A stretch of 64,000 bases of DNA from Falsirhodobacter xinxiangensis (GCF_004959935.1 NZ_SMYN01000015.1:1-64000), one strand, 5' to 3'. Positions 51,046 through 59,967 are shown, counted from the stretch's first letter. A program made the numbers and translations. The notes: a model not told the origin generated them from the letters alone.

Positions 51046-52977
51046 ATGACGGACCCGACCCGGATCAAAGGCGCATTCCCCGGCTCACCATTGCCTTCGC
51101 GATCCGCCGCGACCTCACGGCGGATCAACCTGCCGACTTTGGCGACCATCGCGGCGGTGGTCGCGATCATCTATTTCGCGCAAAGCATCATCCTGCCGCT
51201 GGCCATCGCGATGCTGCTGACCTTCGCGCTTTCGCCGTTGGCGAATGCGCTGCGCAAAATGGGCCTGCCGAACCTTCCCGCGGTTCTGATCGTAACCACC
51301 GGTGCCTTCGTCGCCGTCGCGCTTTTCGTTCTGGTGGTTGCCAGCCAGCTTTCCAGCCTGAGCGCCAGCCTGCCGGAGTTTCAGGCGAACATCATCGCCA
51401 AGGTCGACGCGATCCGCGAGGCCAGCAGCGAAACCGGCCTCGTGCGGCGGTTTTCGAACATGCTGGCGGCGATCAATGCAGAGATCGGCGCGGGGGCTGC
51501 GGACGATCTGGCCGGGGGGCAGGACCCGATGCAGGTCGAAGTGATCGAACGGCAAAGCATCATCGGAATGGTCAGCTCGCTTATCCTGCCGCTGGTCAGC
51601 CCGATCGCCACCACGGGCCTCGTGGTGGTCATCGTCGTCTTCATGCTGCTGGAACGTGCCGAAATCCGAGACCGTTTCATCAAGCTGATCGGGTCGGACG
51701 ATCTGCACCGCACGACGCAGGTGATGCAGGAGGCGGGCGGGCGGGTCGGGCGCTACTTGCTGATCCTGCTGATGGTCAACGTGATCTATGCGGTTCCGGT
51801 CGGCCTGGGGCTTTGGCTGATCGGTGTGCCGAACGCGCTGCTTTGGGGGTTGCTGACGCTCGTGCTGCGGTTCGTGCCCTATATCGGCACGATCCTTTCC
51901 GCCGCGTTTCCGCTGTTCCTTGCCTTTGCCGTGTCGCCCGATTGGTCGGCGGTGCTCTGGACGCTTGCGCTGTTCGCCGCGATCGAGCTTGTGACCAGCA
52001 ATATCATAGAGCCCTGGCTTTACGGATCGCGCACGGGGGTCAGCCCGCTTGCGATCATCGTGTCGGCGATCTTCTGGACGTGGCTTTGGGGGCCGCTTGG
52101 CCTCATCATCTCGACACCGCTGACGGTCTGCCTTGTGGTGCTGGGTAAGCACTTGCCGCAGTTCGCGCTGTTCGACATCCTGTTCGGGGATGAGCCTGTG
52201 CTGGCACCCCATTCGCGCCTGTATCAACGGCTTCTGGCAGGGGATGCCGTCGAGGCGACGAGCCGTGCGCATGAAGCGCTGGAGGAGGCCTATATCGGCG
52301 AATATTATCGCGACGTCGGCATCCCGGCCCTGCTGATCGCGCAGTATGATGTGCAGCGCGGCGTGCTTGCGCAGGATCAGCATGACCGGCTGGTGCATGT
52401 GGCAAAGGCGATGGTCGAAGATCTGGCCGACGTCGCCGAAGCCGAGGAGGAGGACGAGGATCGACCGGGGCAGGGGGTCCGTGTCCTTTGCGCCGGGGGA
52501 CGCACCGATCTGGATGACATCTCCGCCTCGATGCTGATGCAGACCATGCTGGCCGAAGGGGCATTCGCAAGGCAGATCCCCCATGGCGATCTTCTGCGCG
52601 AACGCTTCCGCGCCATCCACGCCGAGGAATACGATTGCGTCGTGCTGAGCTTCACCGACCCGTCGCCCAGCCGCGCGTCGCTTCTGCACATCCGGCGTAT
52701 CAAGCAGGTCGCACCGCATCTGCGTGTCGGCGTCGCCGTCTGGGCCATGGCGGACGAGGCGGAGGCGAAATCCGATCCCGAAGTGCGCGGCGCCTTTGCG
52801 GTCAGGGATGAAAAGCTGGAGGAAGCGCGGGCCATCGGCGCTGATTTCGCCGTCAGCACCTTCGAGGGTCTGCTGGAAGAGGCGTTCAAATCCGATCGCC
52901 CCATCCCGCTGCCCGCCCCGCATCACGCCCGCAGGGGGGCGTTCAGAAAGGCTTCTGCCGCACCAACATTCCCGTGA
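51046..52977 (+). CDS. AI-2E-family transporter with extra C-terminal cytosolic domain
   Basis: The first 370 residues are an AI-2E/PerM-type membrane protein: LPLAIAMLLTFALSPLANALRK, then LRFVPYIGTILSAAFPLFLAF and WGPLGLIISTPLTVCLVVLGK. An unusually long tail to residue 643 follows, with a helical linker (HEALEEAYIGEYYRD) and, from about 480, GVRVLCAGGRTDLDDISASMLMQTML and IKQVAPHLRVGVAVW, which look like a Rossmann or cobalamin-binding-like fold. The membrane part may export a signal or metabolite or act as an ion antiporter; the tail could regulate it. Confidence 0.87.
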   Translation: MTDPTRIKGAFPGSPLPSRSAATSRRINLPTLATIAAVVAIIYFAQSIILPLAIAMLLTFALSPLANALRKMGLPNLPAVLIVTTGAFVAVALFVLVVASQLSSLSASLPEFQANIIAKVDAIREASSETGLVRRFSNMLAAINAEIGAGAADDLAGGQDPMQVEVIERQSIIGMVSSLILPLVSPIATTGLVVVIVVFMLLERAEIRDRFIKLIGSDDLHRTTQVMQEAGGRVGRYLLILLMVNVIYAVPVGLGLWLIGVPNALLWGLLTLVLRFVPYIGTILSAAFPLFLAFAVSPDWSAVLWTLALFAAIELVTSNIIEPWLYGSRTGVSPLAIIVSAIFWTWLWGPLGLIISTPLTVCLVVLGKHLPQFALFDILFGDEPVLAPHSRLYQRLLAGDAVEATSRAHEALEEAYIGEYYRDVGIPALLIAQYDVQRGVLAQDQHDRLVHVAKAMVEDLADVAEAEEEDEDRPGQGVRVLCAGGRTDLDDISASMLMQTMLAEGAFARQIPHGDLLRERFRAIHAEEYDCVVLSFTDPSPSRASLLHIRRIKQVAPHLRVGVAVWAMADEAEAKSDPEVRGAFAVRDEKLEEARAIGADFAVSTFEGLLEEAFKSDRPIPLPAPHHARRGAFRKASAAPTFP

Positions 52978-53043
52978 TCGGCGGAACCGACGCCCCCTGT
53001 TTTGCGATGATCCGGCATAGGCTCGTGCATGTAGGAGGTCACG

Positions 53044-53220
53044 ATAGGTTCGACGACTGACAAGCTGAAAGCGGCAGGAAACAAGCTGACGGGCGGCGCG
53101 AAGGACGCTGTCGGCAAGGCGACCAACGACAAGCAGCTTCAGGCCGAAGGCAAGGCGCAGAAGGCCAAGGGCGCGGTTCAGGACGCTGCCGGCACCGTGA
53201 AGGGGAAGCTTGGGCACTAA
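53044..53220 (+). CDS. CsbD-family stress protein with an apparent ATA start
   Basis: The frame encodes 58 residues in the CsbD pattern: GSTTDKLKAAGNKLTGGAKD, then NDKQLQAEGKAQKAKGAVQDAAG. CsbD proteins normally begin M-G-S-T-T-D-K, and here the codon at the Met position is ATA. AGGAGG lies five bases upstream (53033-53038), ideally placed. The frame is closed by TAG at 53032 and contains no ATG, GTG or TTG before the domain. Either ATA initiates, the start codon is mutated, or the base call is wrong. A hairpin terminator follows. Confidence 0.8.
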   Translation: MGSTTDKLKAAGNKLTGGAKDAVGKATNDKQLQAEGKAQKAKGAVQDAAGTVKGKLGH

Positions 53221-53249
53221 GCCCCGGCATCCCAGTGGACGTGGACGGG

Positions 53250-53276
53250 ACGGCCCTGCGATAGCTGGGCCGTTTT
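53250..53276 (+). terminator. Terminator after the CsbD gene
   Basis: Stem ACGGCCC/GGGCCGT with a 10-base loop followed by TTTT, 30 bases after the stop. It supports the CsbD reading frame as a real transcription unit. Confidence 0.7.
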
Positions 53277-53647
53277 CGCATTGGGCAAAGGGGTGCTGTC
53301 GCCGGCCGCGTGGACAGGTCCGGGCAGATTTCACCATCCCGAGGTGCGATCTCTGGTTCGTCTGTAAAGCGATACCGCTACGCGCCGCGGCACGTCCCAA
53401 GATTGAGACCAGCGACGCCGCCCATGCGCTCGCCGCGGTGACTCGGCGGCATTCGATTAAGGGTTTGTTCGGGGTGATGCCCAGTTCCTCCAGCGCGCGG
53501 CAGATCGTTCATCGACAGGCTACCAACCGCTTCGGGCGTATTGAATCGCCGGGGATGATTGCTTCCGCCTAGCTTCGCATTTCCGAGACGGGCCGATGAC
53601 TGCCGTGGTTCCGCATGCAAACAGCGCGCCGTTGAAGGCGGATCGGA
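53277..53647. other. Gap without a supported gene
   Basis: Frames here are short and show no recognised domain. One minus-strand frame reads ALEELGITPNKPLIE, which might be a remnant of a decayed gene, but it has no recognisable family. No repeats, tRNA or terminator were seen. Confidence 0.45.
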
Positions 53648-54523
53648 TTACTGCAGATCGATCAGCGCACCGTGGCGTGCCACGACCTGCGCGGCGACGC
53701 GGTGGGCCTGCCGCGCGCTTTCCTGTGGGGAAAGCCCTGCGAGGCGGCCCGCAAGATAGCCACCGCAGAAGCTGTCCCCCGCGCCGGTCGTGTCGATTGT
53801 CTCCACCTGCGTGGCAGGAATTTCGGCGTGGCCTTGGCCGGTCAGGAGGTAGGCGGGCGCGGCGCCGCATTTCACCACGATCTCGGCCACTCCGGCGCCG
53901 TGCAGACGGCGGGCGGCGGCGTCGGGTGTTGCTTCGGCCAGATCCTCGAATGTGGGCAGGGCGATGTCCGCCAGCGCGAAGGCGCGGGCATATGCCAGTC
54001 GGGCGCTGGCATCGTCAGGCCAGAGCCGCAGGCGGTGGTTGGGATCGAAGGCGATCCGTGCGCCATTCGCCCGCGCATTTTCCAGCGCGGCGAAAAGAAC
54101 CTCGCGGTCCGGTTCTGCCAGAATGGCAAGCGTGATCCCGGTGAAATAGGCGATGTCGCAGCCCGCAAGGCTTCGGTCCAGCGCGGCGGGATCGCTTGCG
54201 AGGCGGCGGGCGGCGGAATCCGATCGCCAATAGGTGAAGGACCGTTCGCCCCCATCCAGCGCGATGGCGTAAAGGCCGGGGCGCGCGCCGGGGATGGTCG
54301 GACTGCTGGCGGTGCCGATGCCCGCCCGGCGCAGGAAATCGCGCTGCTGGTCCGAAAAGGCGTCGTCGCCGAAGGCCGAGACGAAGTGGACCTCCGCCTC
54401 GGGCAGCAGGGCGCGCACATACCATGCGGTGTTCAGCGCATCACCGGCGAATCCCATCGTCCAGCGGCTGTCGCGCTGATCCGACAGTTCCAGCATGCAT
54501 TCGCCGATGGATGCGAACCTCAT
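53648..54523 (-). CDS. kdgK: 2-keto-3-deoxygluconate kinase-like PfkB sugar kinase
   Basis: A 291-residue PfkB kinase. The N-terminal GECMLELSD and FAGDALNTAWYVRALLP match KdgK. DPNHRLRLWPDD is the KdgK-type loop, and DTTGAGDSFCGGYLAG carries the catalytic Asp and anion hole. It phosphorylates 2-keto-3-deoxy-gluconate, feeding the Entner-Doudoroff route. It overlaps the upstream dehydrogenase by four bases and is last in the GntR operon. The exact keto-deoxy sugar acid is not certain. Confidence 0.9.
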   Translation of the reverse strand: MRFASIGECMLELSDQRDSRWTMGFAGDALNTAWYVRALLPEAEVHFVSAFGDDAFSDQQRDFLRRAGIGTASSPTIPGARPGLYAIALDGGERSFTYWRSDSAARRLASDPAALDRSLAGCDIAYFTGITLAILAEPDREVLFAALENARANGARIAFDPNHRLRLWPDDASARLAYARAFALADIALPTFEDLAEATPDAAARRLHGAGVAEIVVKCGAAPAYLLTGQGHAEIPATQVETIDTTGAGDSFCGGYLAGRLAGLSPQESARQAHRVAAQVVARHGALIDLQ

Positions 54524-55533
54524 GCGAGGCTGACCAGCGTCTTCATCGCGCGGGCATCGCCGTCCAGTTCGGCAAAGGCGGTCGCGACCTCCTCCAGCGG
54601 GCGGATACCGGTGATCATCGTCTTCGCATCGATCACGCCTCGCGCAATCAGGTCGATCGCGGCGTCGAAATCCTCGGGTTCATAGACGCGGGCACCGATC
54701 AGTTCCAACTCTCGCCAGAAGAAGCGGAACATGTCGATCTGCGGGCGGGTGGTATGGATGGCGACCATGACGATGCGCCCCCGGCTGGCGGCGACATCTG
54801 TCATCAGGTCGGTGCCAGCCTGAGTGCCGGACACCTCGAAGACGACATCCGCGCCTTTGCCGCCTGTCGCGGCGGTAACATGCGCCACCGGATCGACCTC
54901 GCGCGGGTTCAGCGTCGCGAAACCGAGTTCGGCGGCGACACTCAAACGGTGCGGATTCACCTCGGACAGGATGACCTTGGCGCCTGCATGGCGGGCGACC
55001 ATCGCGATAAGGATGCCGATGGGACCGCCGCCGATCACTAGCACATCCTCGCCCACCGCCACGCGCCCACGCCGCACGTCATGGCAGGCGACGGCGACGG
55101 GTTCGGTCAGGGCGGCATGTTCCAGCGACGCGCCGTCGGGCAGGCGGTGGACGGCATAGGCGGGCACAGACCAGTATTCCTGAAGCGCGCCATCTGTATC
55201 GAGGCCGAGGAACTTCAGCCGGTGACAGATATGCGCAAGGCCCCCTTCGCAGGCCGGGCAATCGCCGCAGGGGGCCAGCGGGCGGATCGCCACCGCCGCG
55301 CCGATCGGCAGGTCCACGCCTTCGCCGACCGAAGCGACGGTGCCGGACATCTCGTGTCCCAGCACGCGGTTATGCCCGATCCGCGCATCCATCGCCCCGT
55401 GCCAGGCGTGCATGTCGGTGCCGCAGATGCCGTTATATGCGACGCGCACCTCCACCTCGCCGGCCTTTGGCGGTTGGCGGGGGATGTCGCGGATCTCGAA
55501 ATTGCGGTGGCCGGTATAGAAGGCGGCTTTCAT
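54520..55533 (-). CDS. Zinc-dependent polyol/sugar-acid dehydrogenase (L-idonate 5-dehydrogenase-like)
   Basis: A 337-residue MDR dehydrogenase. The catalytic zinc site is NGICGTDMHAWHG with GHEMSG, the four-Cys structural zinc loop is CGDCPACEGGLAHIC, and the NAD-binding turn is VIGGGPIGILIAM. Relatives include L-idonate 5-dehydrogenase, sorbitol and threonine dehydrogenases; position between a sugar-acid ABC operon and kdgK favours a sugar-acid substrate. The start is set at MKAAF; GTG/ATG two codons earlier is also possible. 51 bases follow the binding-protein gene. Confidence 0.87.
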   Translation of the reverse strand: MKAAFYTGHRNFEIRDIPRQPPKAGEVEVRVAYNGICGTDMHAWHGAMDARIGHNRVLGHEMSGTVASVGEGVDLPIGAAVAIRPLAPCGDCPACEGGLAHICHRLKFLGLDTDGALQEYWSVPAYAVHRLPDGASLEHAALTEPVAVACHDVRRGRVAVGEDVLVIGGGPIGILIAMVARHAGAKVILSEVNPHRLSVAAELGFATLNPREVDPVAHVTAATGGKGADVVFEVSGTQAGTDLMTDVAASRGRIVMVAIHTTRPQIDMFRFFWRELELIGARVYEPEDFDAAIDLIARGVIDAKTMITGIRPLEEVATAFAELDGDARAMKTLVSLA

Positions 55534-55584
55534 TGTCATGTCCCTCGTGGGTGGGTCCGGGCGACGGCCGCCCGGACGGATGGT

Positions 55585-56355
55585 TCAGCGCGAGGTCAGA
55601 TCGTCCGGCAGATCGCGGTTATGGAACTGGGTGAACAGGGTGCGGATGGTGCCGTCCTCGAAATTGGTCGCGACCCATTCGTTCAGCCAGGCCGTCAGCT
55701 CTGGGTTGTTCTTGGGGATGCCGATGCCAAGGTTGGTCTCCTTCTGGACGAACTTGATCTCCATCGGGGTGCCGCCGCGTTTGGCGTTGATGCCGCCGAT
55801 GACGGCGGACTGGCTGGACAGGATGTCGATCTGGCCGGAAACGGCGGCGGTGATCAGAGTCGCGTCATCTTCGAAGCGCAGGATTTCCGCGCCCGAGGTG
55901 TTGGCCGTCAGATCCTGATCGTTGGTGGTCGCGCGGGTCACGCCGATGCGCTGCCCGGTCAGATCATCATAGCTGGCGATCTCCACATCCTCGGGGGCGG
56001 CGACCACGATGGCGAGCGTTGCATAGGGGACCGAGAAGTCGATCGCCTGCTTGCGTTCATCGGTGATGCCAAGGGCCGAGACGACGATGTCGGCCTTGCC
56101 GGTCTGGATCGTCGGAACGCGGGCGGCATTGGTGATCTCCACCAGTTCCAGATCGACGCCAAGGTCTTCGGCGATCAGCTTGGCGGTTTCGACATCCGAC
56201 CCGGTCGGCTGCATGGACCCGTCGATATAAGAGTATTGCGGAATGCCCATCGCGACGGCGATGCGGATCTTGCCCGCGTCCTTGATCTGCTGCAGGTCGG
56301 CATGGGCCGCCCCCGCCATCAGCGCGAATACGGCGGTCAGTGTGGTCAGTTTCAT
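55585..56355 (-). CDS. PAAT-type ABC transporter substrate-binding protein
   Basis: The 256-residue periplasmic protein has a signal peptide (MKLTTLTAVFALMAGAAHA) and the lysine/arginine/ornithine-like fold: GKIRIAVAMGIPQYSYIDG, GSDVETAKLIAEDLGVDLELVEI and the NRVPTI-type loop NAARVPTIQTGKADI. The second lobe starts near YDDLTGQRIGV. Family members bind polar amino acids, but the neighbouring enzymes act on sugar acids, so the ligand may be an acidic sugar or amino-sugar acid. Confidence 0.85.
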   Translation of the reverse strand: MKLTTLTAVFALMAGAAHADLQQIKDAGKIRIAVAMGIPQYSYIDGSMQPTGSDVETAKLIAEDLGVDLELVEITNAARVPTIQTGKADIVVSALGITDERKQAIDFSVPYATLAIVVAAPEDVEIASYDDLTGQRIGVTRATTNDQDLTANTSGAEILRFEDDATLITAAVSGQIDILSSQSAVIGGINAKRGGTPMEIKFVQKETNLGIGIPKNNPELTAWLNEWVATNFEDGTIRTLFTQFHNRDLPDDLTSR

Positions 56356-56373
56356 CTTTCTTCCTCCCCAGGT

Positions 56374-57102
56374 TTAAAGATCATGTTCCAGAAACTCGCG
56401 CAGTTCGGCGGTTCCGGGGTTCGTCAGGATGTTGGGCCCGCCAACCTCGTGGACATGGCCGTGATGCATGAAGATCACCTTGTCGGCGGCGCGGCGGGCG
56501 AAGGCCATCTCGTGCGTGACGACGACCATCGTCATGCCGCCTTTGGCCAGATCCTCCATTACGCGCAGCACTTCGCCCGTCAGTTTCGGGTCCAGCGCGG
56601 ATGTCACCTCGTCGAACAGCATGACCTTGGGCGACATGGCAAGGCTGCGGGCGATGGCGACGCGCTGTTGCTGGCCGCCCGAAAGCTGTTCGGGGTAGCT
56701 GTCGATCTTCTCGGCCAGCCCCACCTGTTTCAGCACCCGTTCCGCGATCCGCATCGCCTCGGCCTTGGGCATCTTCTTGACGCGTTTCAGCGCGAGGATC
56801 ACGTTCTGCCCGACGGTCATGTGCGGGAACAGGTTATAGGACTGGAACACCATGCCCACGTCCTGCCGCAGGGCGCGCGGGTCCAGCGTGGGGTCCTCGA
56901 CCCGGTGGCCGCAGACGTGGATGCTGCCGCCCTGAATCTGCTCCAGCCGGTTGATGCAGCGCAGGGCGGTGGATTTGCCCGACCCCGACGCCCCGATCAG
57001 GGCCACGACCTGTCCCGGTTCGATGTCGAAGGATATGCCCTTCAGCACCTCCAGCGCGCCGAAGCGTTTGACGACATTCTCAAGCTTGACGGCGGCCGGC
57101 AT
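56374..57102 (-). CDS. PAAT-type ABC transporter ATP-binding protein
   Basis: A 242-residue ATPase with Walker A GASGSGKST, the signature LSGGQQQR, Walker B VMLFDEVTSALDP and the switch His in VVVTHEMAFARR. All are GlnQ/HisP-like. It overlaps the upstream permease gene by 23 bases and lies 18 bases before the binding-protein gene. Confidence 0.94.
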   Translation of the reverse strand: MPAAVKLENVVKRFGALEVLKGISFDIEPGQVVALIGASGSGKSTALRCINRLEQIQGGSIHVCGHRVEDPTLDPRALRQDVGMVFQSYNLFPHMTVGQNVILALKRVKKMPKAEAMRIAERVLKQVGLAEKIDSYPEQLSGGQQQRVAIARSLAMSPKVMLFDEVTSALDPKLTGEVLRVMEDLAKGGMTMVVVTHEMAFARRAADKVIFMHHGHVHEVGGPNILTNPGTAELREFLEHDL

Positions 57103-57736
57103 TCAGCTTCCTTTCAAGGGTGCGGCTCCACAGCGACAGCGGGTAGCAGACGGCGAAATACAGCGCCGCCGCGATCCCGAAGACGAGGAAGGGCTGGAAA
57201 AGCGAGTTGTTGATGACCTGGGCCGAGCGCGTCAGCTCCAGAAATCCGACGACCGAGGCAAGCGAGGTGTTCTTGACCAGCTGCACCACGAAGCCGACGG
57301 TCGGGGGCGTCGCGATGCGTGCGGCCTGCGGCAGGATCACGTCGATCAGCGATTGCCAGCGGGTCAGGGCCAGCGTCTCCGCCGCCTCGAACTGGGTCTT
57401 GCCGATGGACTGGACGCAGCCGCGCCAGATCTCGCCCAGATAGGCCGAGGAGTAGATCATCATCGCGAGCGCCGCGGCCAGCAGCGCGGGAACCTGAACG
57501 CCCGCGACGCCAAGGCCGAAATACATCAGGAACATCTGGATCAGCAGCGGCGTGCCCTGCACGATCTGGACGTAACCCATCGAGACGCGGCGCAGCCATC
57601 GCCGTTGCGATATGCGCGCCAGCATGACGCCAAATCCTGCGATCCCACCCAGCAGAAGCGCCAGCACCGACAGCACCACCGTCCACAGAAGCCCGTTCAG
57701 CAGATAGACCAGATGGCCCGTTCCGAACCCGTCCAT
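57080..57736 (-). CDS. PAAT-type ABC transporter permease (second)
   Basis: A 218-residue His/Glu/Gln-type permease with five helices. The ATPase-docking loop is QFEAAETLALTRWQSLIDVILPQAARIATPP. The ATG at 57736 shares a base with the preceding permease's TGA; a GTG one codon upstream also fits. Its 3' end overlaps the ATPase start by 23 bases. Confidence 0.9.
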   Translation of the reverse strand: MDGFGTGHLVYLLNGLLWTVVLSVLALLLGGIAGFGVMLARISQRRWLRRVSMGYVQIVQGTPLLIQMFLMYFGLGVAGVQVPALLAAALAMMIYSSAYLGEIWRGCVQSIGKTQFEAAETLALTRWQSLIDVILPQAARIATPPTVGFVVQLVKNTSLASVVGFLELTRSAQVINNSLFQPFLVFGIAAALYFAVCYPLSLWSRTLERKLNAGRRQA

Positions 57737-58416
57737 CACGCCTCTCCCAGTTTGCGGCGGCGGGGGAAGGCGATCTGCCCGATGCCCCAGAACGCGGCCC
57801 GCATCAGGAACGTGATGCCGATGTAAAGCAGCCCGACCACGATATACGTCTCGAACGACCGGAACGTGTTGGACTGGATGTTGTTGGCAACACCCGTCAA
57901 CTCCTCGGCCGAGATTTGCGAGGCGATGGAGGTGGTCAGCATCATCAGCACGAACTGGCTGGTCAGCGCGGGGTAAACCTTTTCGATCGCGGGCATGATG
58001 ATGATGTCGCGATAGATCTGGAATTTGGTCAGGCCCAGCGCCTCGGCGGCCTCGATCTGGCCGTGCGGGATGGCGTCCATCCCGGCGCGGACGATTTCAG
58101 CGGTATAGGCGCCGACGTTGATGACCAGCGCGAAGATCGCGGCCCAGAGGATGGGCATCCTCAGCCCGACCGAGGACAGGCCGAAGAAGATGAAGAAAAT
58201 CTGCACGATGAACGGCGTGTTGCGCACCGTCTCGATATAGATGCCTGCCGCCGTCCGCAGGCTGCGGAAGGCCGAGCGGCGCGCGATGGCGCACAGCACC
58301 CCGATCACCATGCCCAGCGCGACCGATGCCACGGTCAGCTGGATCGTCACCCAAGCCCCCGAGAGGAAACTTCCCCAATAGGGCGCAAGGGCTGCGAAGT
58401 TGAATTCGTATTGCAT
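57736..58416 (-). CDS. PAAT-type ABC transporter permease (first)
   Basis: A 226-residue permease with the docking loop HGQIEAAEALGLTKFQIYRDIIIMPAIEKVYPAL and a family-typical IETVRNTPFIVQIFFIFFG. Two permease genes in tandem are usual for the histidine/glutamate subclass. The start is the ATG before QYEFNFAAL; an in-frame opening to 58467 would run into the dehydrogenase. Confidence 0.9.
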   Translation of the reverse strand: MQYEFNFAALAPYWGSFLSGAWVTIQLTVASVALGMVIGVLCAIARRSAFRSLRTAAGIYIETVRNTPFIVQIFFIFFGLSSVGLRMPILWAAIFALVINVGAYTAEIVRAGMDAIPHGQIEAAEALGLTKFQIYRDIIIMPAIEKVYPALTSQFVLMMLTTSIASQISAEELTGVANNIQSNTFRSFETYIVVGLLYIGITFLMRAAFWGIGQIAFPRRRKLGEA

Positions 58417-58444
58417 CGCCGGGCCTCCCCTCCCAGTTGTGCAG

Positions 58445-59191
58445 TCAGCGGGCGAGCCATCCCCCATCGACCGGCAGCACCACGCCGTTCACGTAATCGG
58501 ACGCGGAAGATGCAAGGAACACCGCCGCGCCGCCCATGTCCGAGGGCTGCCCCCAACGCCCCGCCGGGATGCGGCCAAGGATGTCCGCGTTGCGTTTTGC
58601 ATCTTCGCGCAGGGCAGCGGTATTGTTCGTTTCGATATATCCCGGGGCGATTGCGTTCACATTGACGCCCTTGGACGCCCATTCGCAGGCCAGCAGCCGC
58701 GTCAGCCCCGCCACGCCGCTTTTCGCCGCGGTATAGGCCGGGACGCGGATGCCGCCCTGAAATGACAGCAGGGATGCGACGTTGATGATCTTGCCCGACC
58801 CTTGCGCGATCATCGCCCGGCCCGCCGCCTGCGACAGGAAGAACAGCGATTTGAGGTTGGTGTCGATGACCGCGTCCCAATCCGCCTCGGCGTAATCCAC
58901 CGCATCGGCGCGGCGGATGATGCCCGCATTGTTCACGAGGATGTCGATGCGGCCCATCTTCGCCACGACCTCGTCGATGATCCCCGCCGTCGGCGTGGCC
59001 GAAGACAGATCGGCGCGGATGTCGTGATGGCGAACGCCTTGCAGCATCGCTTGCGTCGCATCGGTGGGCGAACGGCCCACGGTCACGATGTCGGCCCCGG
59101 CGGCGGCCAGTGCCGCGGCGATGCCTTGGCCGATGCCGGTATTGGCACCCGTCACGACGGCCACCCGGCCTGTCAGATCGAATGGATTCAT
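58445..59191 (-). CDS. kduD: SDR-family sugar-acid dehydrogenase (KduD-like)
   Basis: A 248-residue short-chain dehydrogenase. It has TGANTGIGQGIAAALAAAGAD for NAD, NNAGII, the catalytic Ser in NVASLLSFQGGIRVP, the YTAAK pair, and APGYIETNNTAAL, a KduD-type sequence. KduD interconverts 2-keto-3-deoxygluconate and a 5-keto compound. It overlaps the GntR stop by ATGA, and the permease follows after 28 bases. The symbol is a best guess within SDRs. Confidence 0.82.
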   Translation of the reverse strand: MNPFDLTGRVAVVTGANTGIGQGIAAALAAAGADIVTVGRSPTDATQAMLQGVRHHDIRADLSSATPTAGIIDEVVAKMGRIDILVNNAGIIRRADAVDYAEADWDAVIDTNLKSLFFLSQAAGRAMIAQGSGKIINVASLLSFQGGIRVPAYTAAKSGVAGLTRLLACEWASKGVNVNAIAPGYIETNNTAALREDAKRNADILGRIPAGRWGQPSDMGGAAVFLASSASDYVNGVVLPVDGGWLAR

Positions 59192-59943
59192 CTGGGGTCT
59201 TCCTCCTCGCGGTCGTCCAGAAAATATTCGGGATGGCCGATGCCCGCGCTTTCGATCTCGGTCAGCATCTGGCCGATATGGCTGCCCATTGCCGTGCCTG
59301 CCGCAGCAGGGTTGCGCGCGGCAAGCCCGTCGCGGATGGCGCGATGTTCCTCGATCACGCGCAGAAGCCGCCCGGCCTGCGGCAGCGTCGTCAGGCGGTA
59401 GCGATCGATCTGGGCCTTCACCGCATCGACCGTCGCCATGATAGTCCGCCGCTGCGACGCTTCTTGAATCATGCGGTGAAAGCCGCTGTCGGTGCGGTGG
59501 AAATCGTCGAGGTTTCCATCCGCGCGCGCTTCATCCAGCGCGGCCAGGTTCGCATCCAGCCGGCCTATGAATGCGGCGTCGGCGCGGCGGGCGGCATCCT
59601 CGGTCATCGCCATTTCAAGCGAGCGGCGAATCATGATGCTTTCATAGAGAACCCGCATCGGAATGCGCGCGACGAAGGTGCCGACCTGCGGATAGATCAT
59701 CACCAGCCCCTCATCCGCCAGCCGCAGAAGTGCCTCGCGCAGCGGCGTGCGGCTTACGCCGAAGTGGCCGAGCAGGTCGCGTTCGGGAAGCGGATCGTTC
59801 GGGGCGCGGCGCATCGCGACGATGTCGTCGTAAAGCTCGCGGTAGATCAGTGTGGCGGTGCGGGGTTGTTCTGCCCGCGACAGCGCGGCGGGGGTCATCG
59901 CACTCAGGCGGCGCGGTCGGCGATGTCGAAGCCCTTCTTCCAT
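59188..59943 (-). CDS. GntR/FadR-family transcriptional regulator
   Basis: The 251-residue regulator has an N-terminal winged helix (PLPERDLLGHFGVSRTPLREALLRLADEGLV) and a C-terminal FCD ligand domain of helices with EMAMTEDAARRAD and HRMIQEAS plus the metal-type His. Proteins of this class control sugar-acid catabolism. It is the first gene of the operon, overlapping kduD. The start at 59943 has GGGGGAACGC before it; ATG 59898 is an alternative. Confidence 0.9.
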   Translation of the reverse strand: MEEGLRHRRPRRLSAMTPAALSRAEQPRTATLIYRELYDDIVAMRRAPNDPLPERDLLGHFGVSRTPLREALLRLADEGLVMIYPQVGTFVARIPMRVLYESIMIRRSLEMAMTEDAARRADAAFIGRLDANLAALDEARADGNLDDFHRTDSGFHRMIQEASQRRTIMATVDAVKAQIDRYRLTTLPQAGRLLRVIEEHRAIRDGLAARNPAAAGTAMGSHIGQMLTEIESAGIGHPEYFLDDREEEDPR

Positions 59944-59967
59944 GCGTTCCCCCTCGATTCGTCAGTC

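Noticed and set aside
49977-51170. A long minus-strand frame opposite the NhaC-like gene
   Set aside because: Low-complexity Asp/Gln/Arg composition typical of an antisense shadow; the plus strand encodes a clear multi-helix transporter.
51115-53400. A 761-residue minus-strand frame covering the AI-2E gene
   Set aside because: Same shadow pattern; the plus-strand protein has recognisable AI-2E motifs and a good start.
53378-53620. Minus-strand ORF that might be a transposase remnant
   Set aside because: No DDE, zinc-finger or terminal-repeat evidence; translation in any frame fits no family I recognise.
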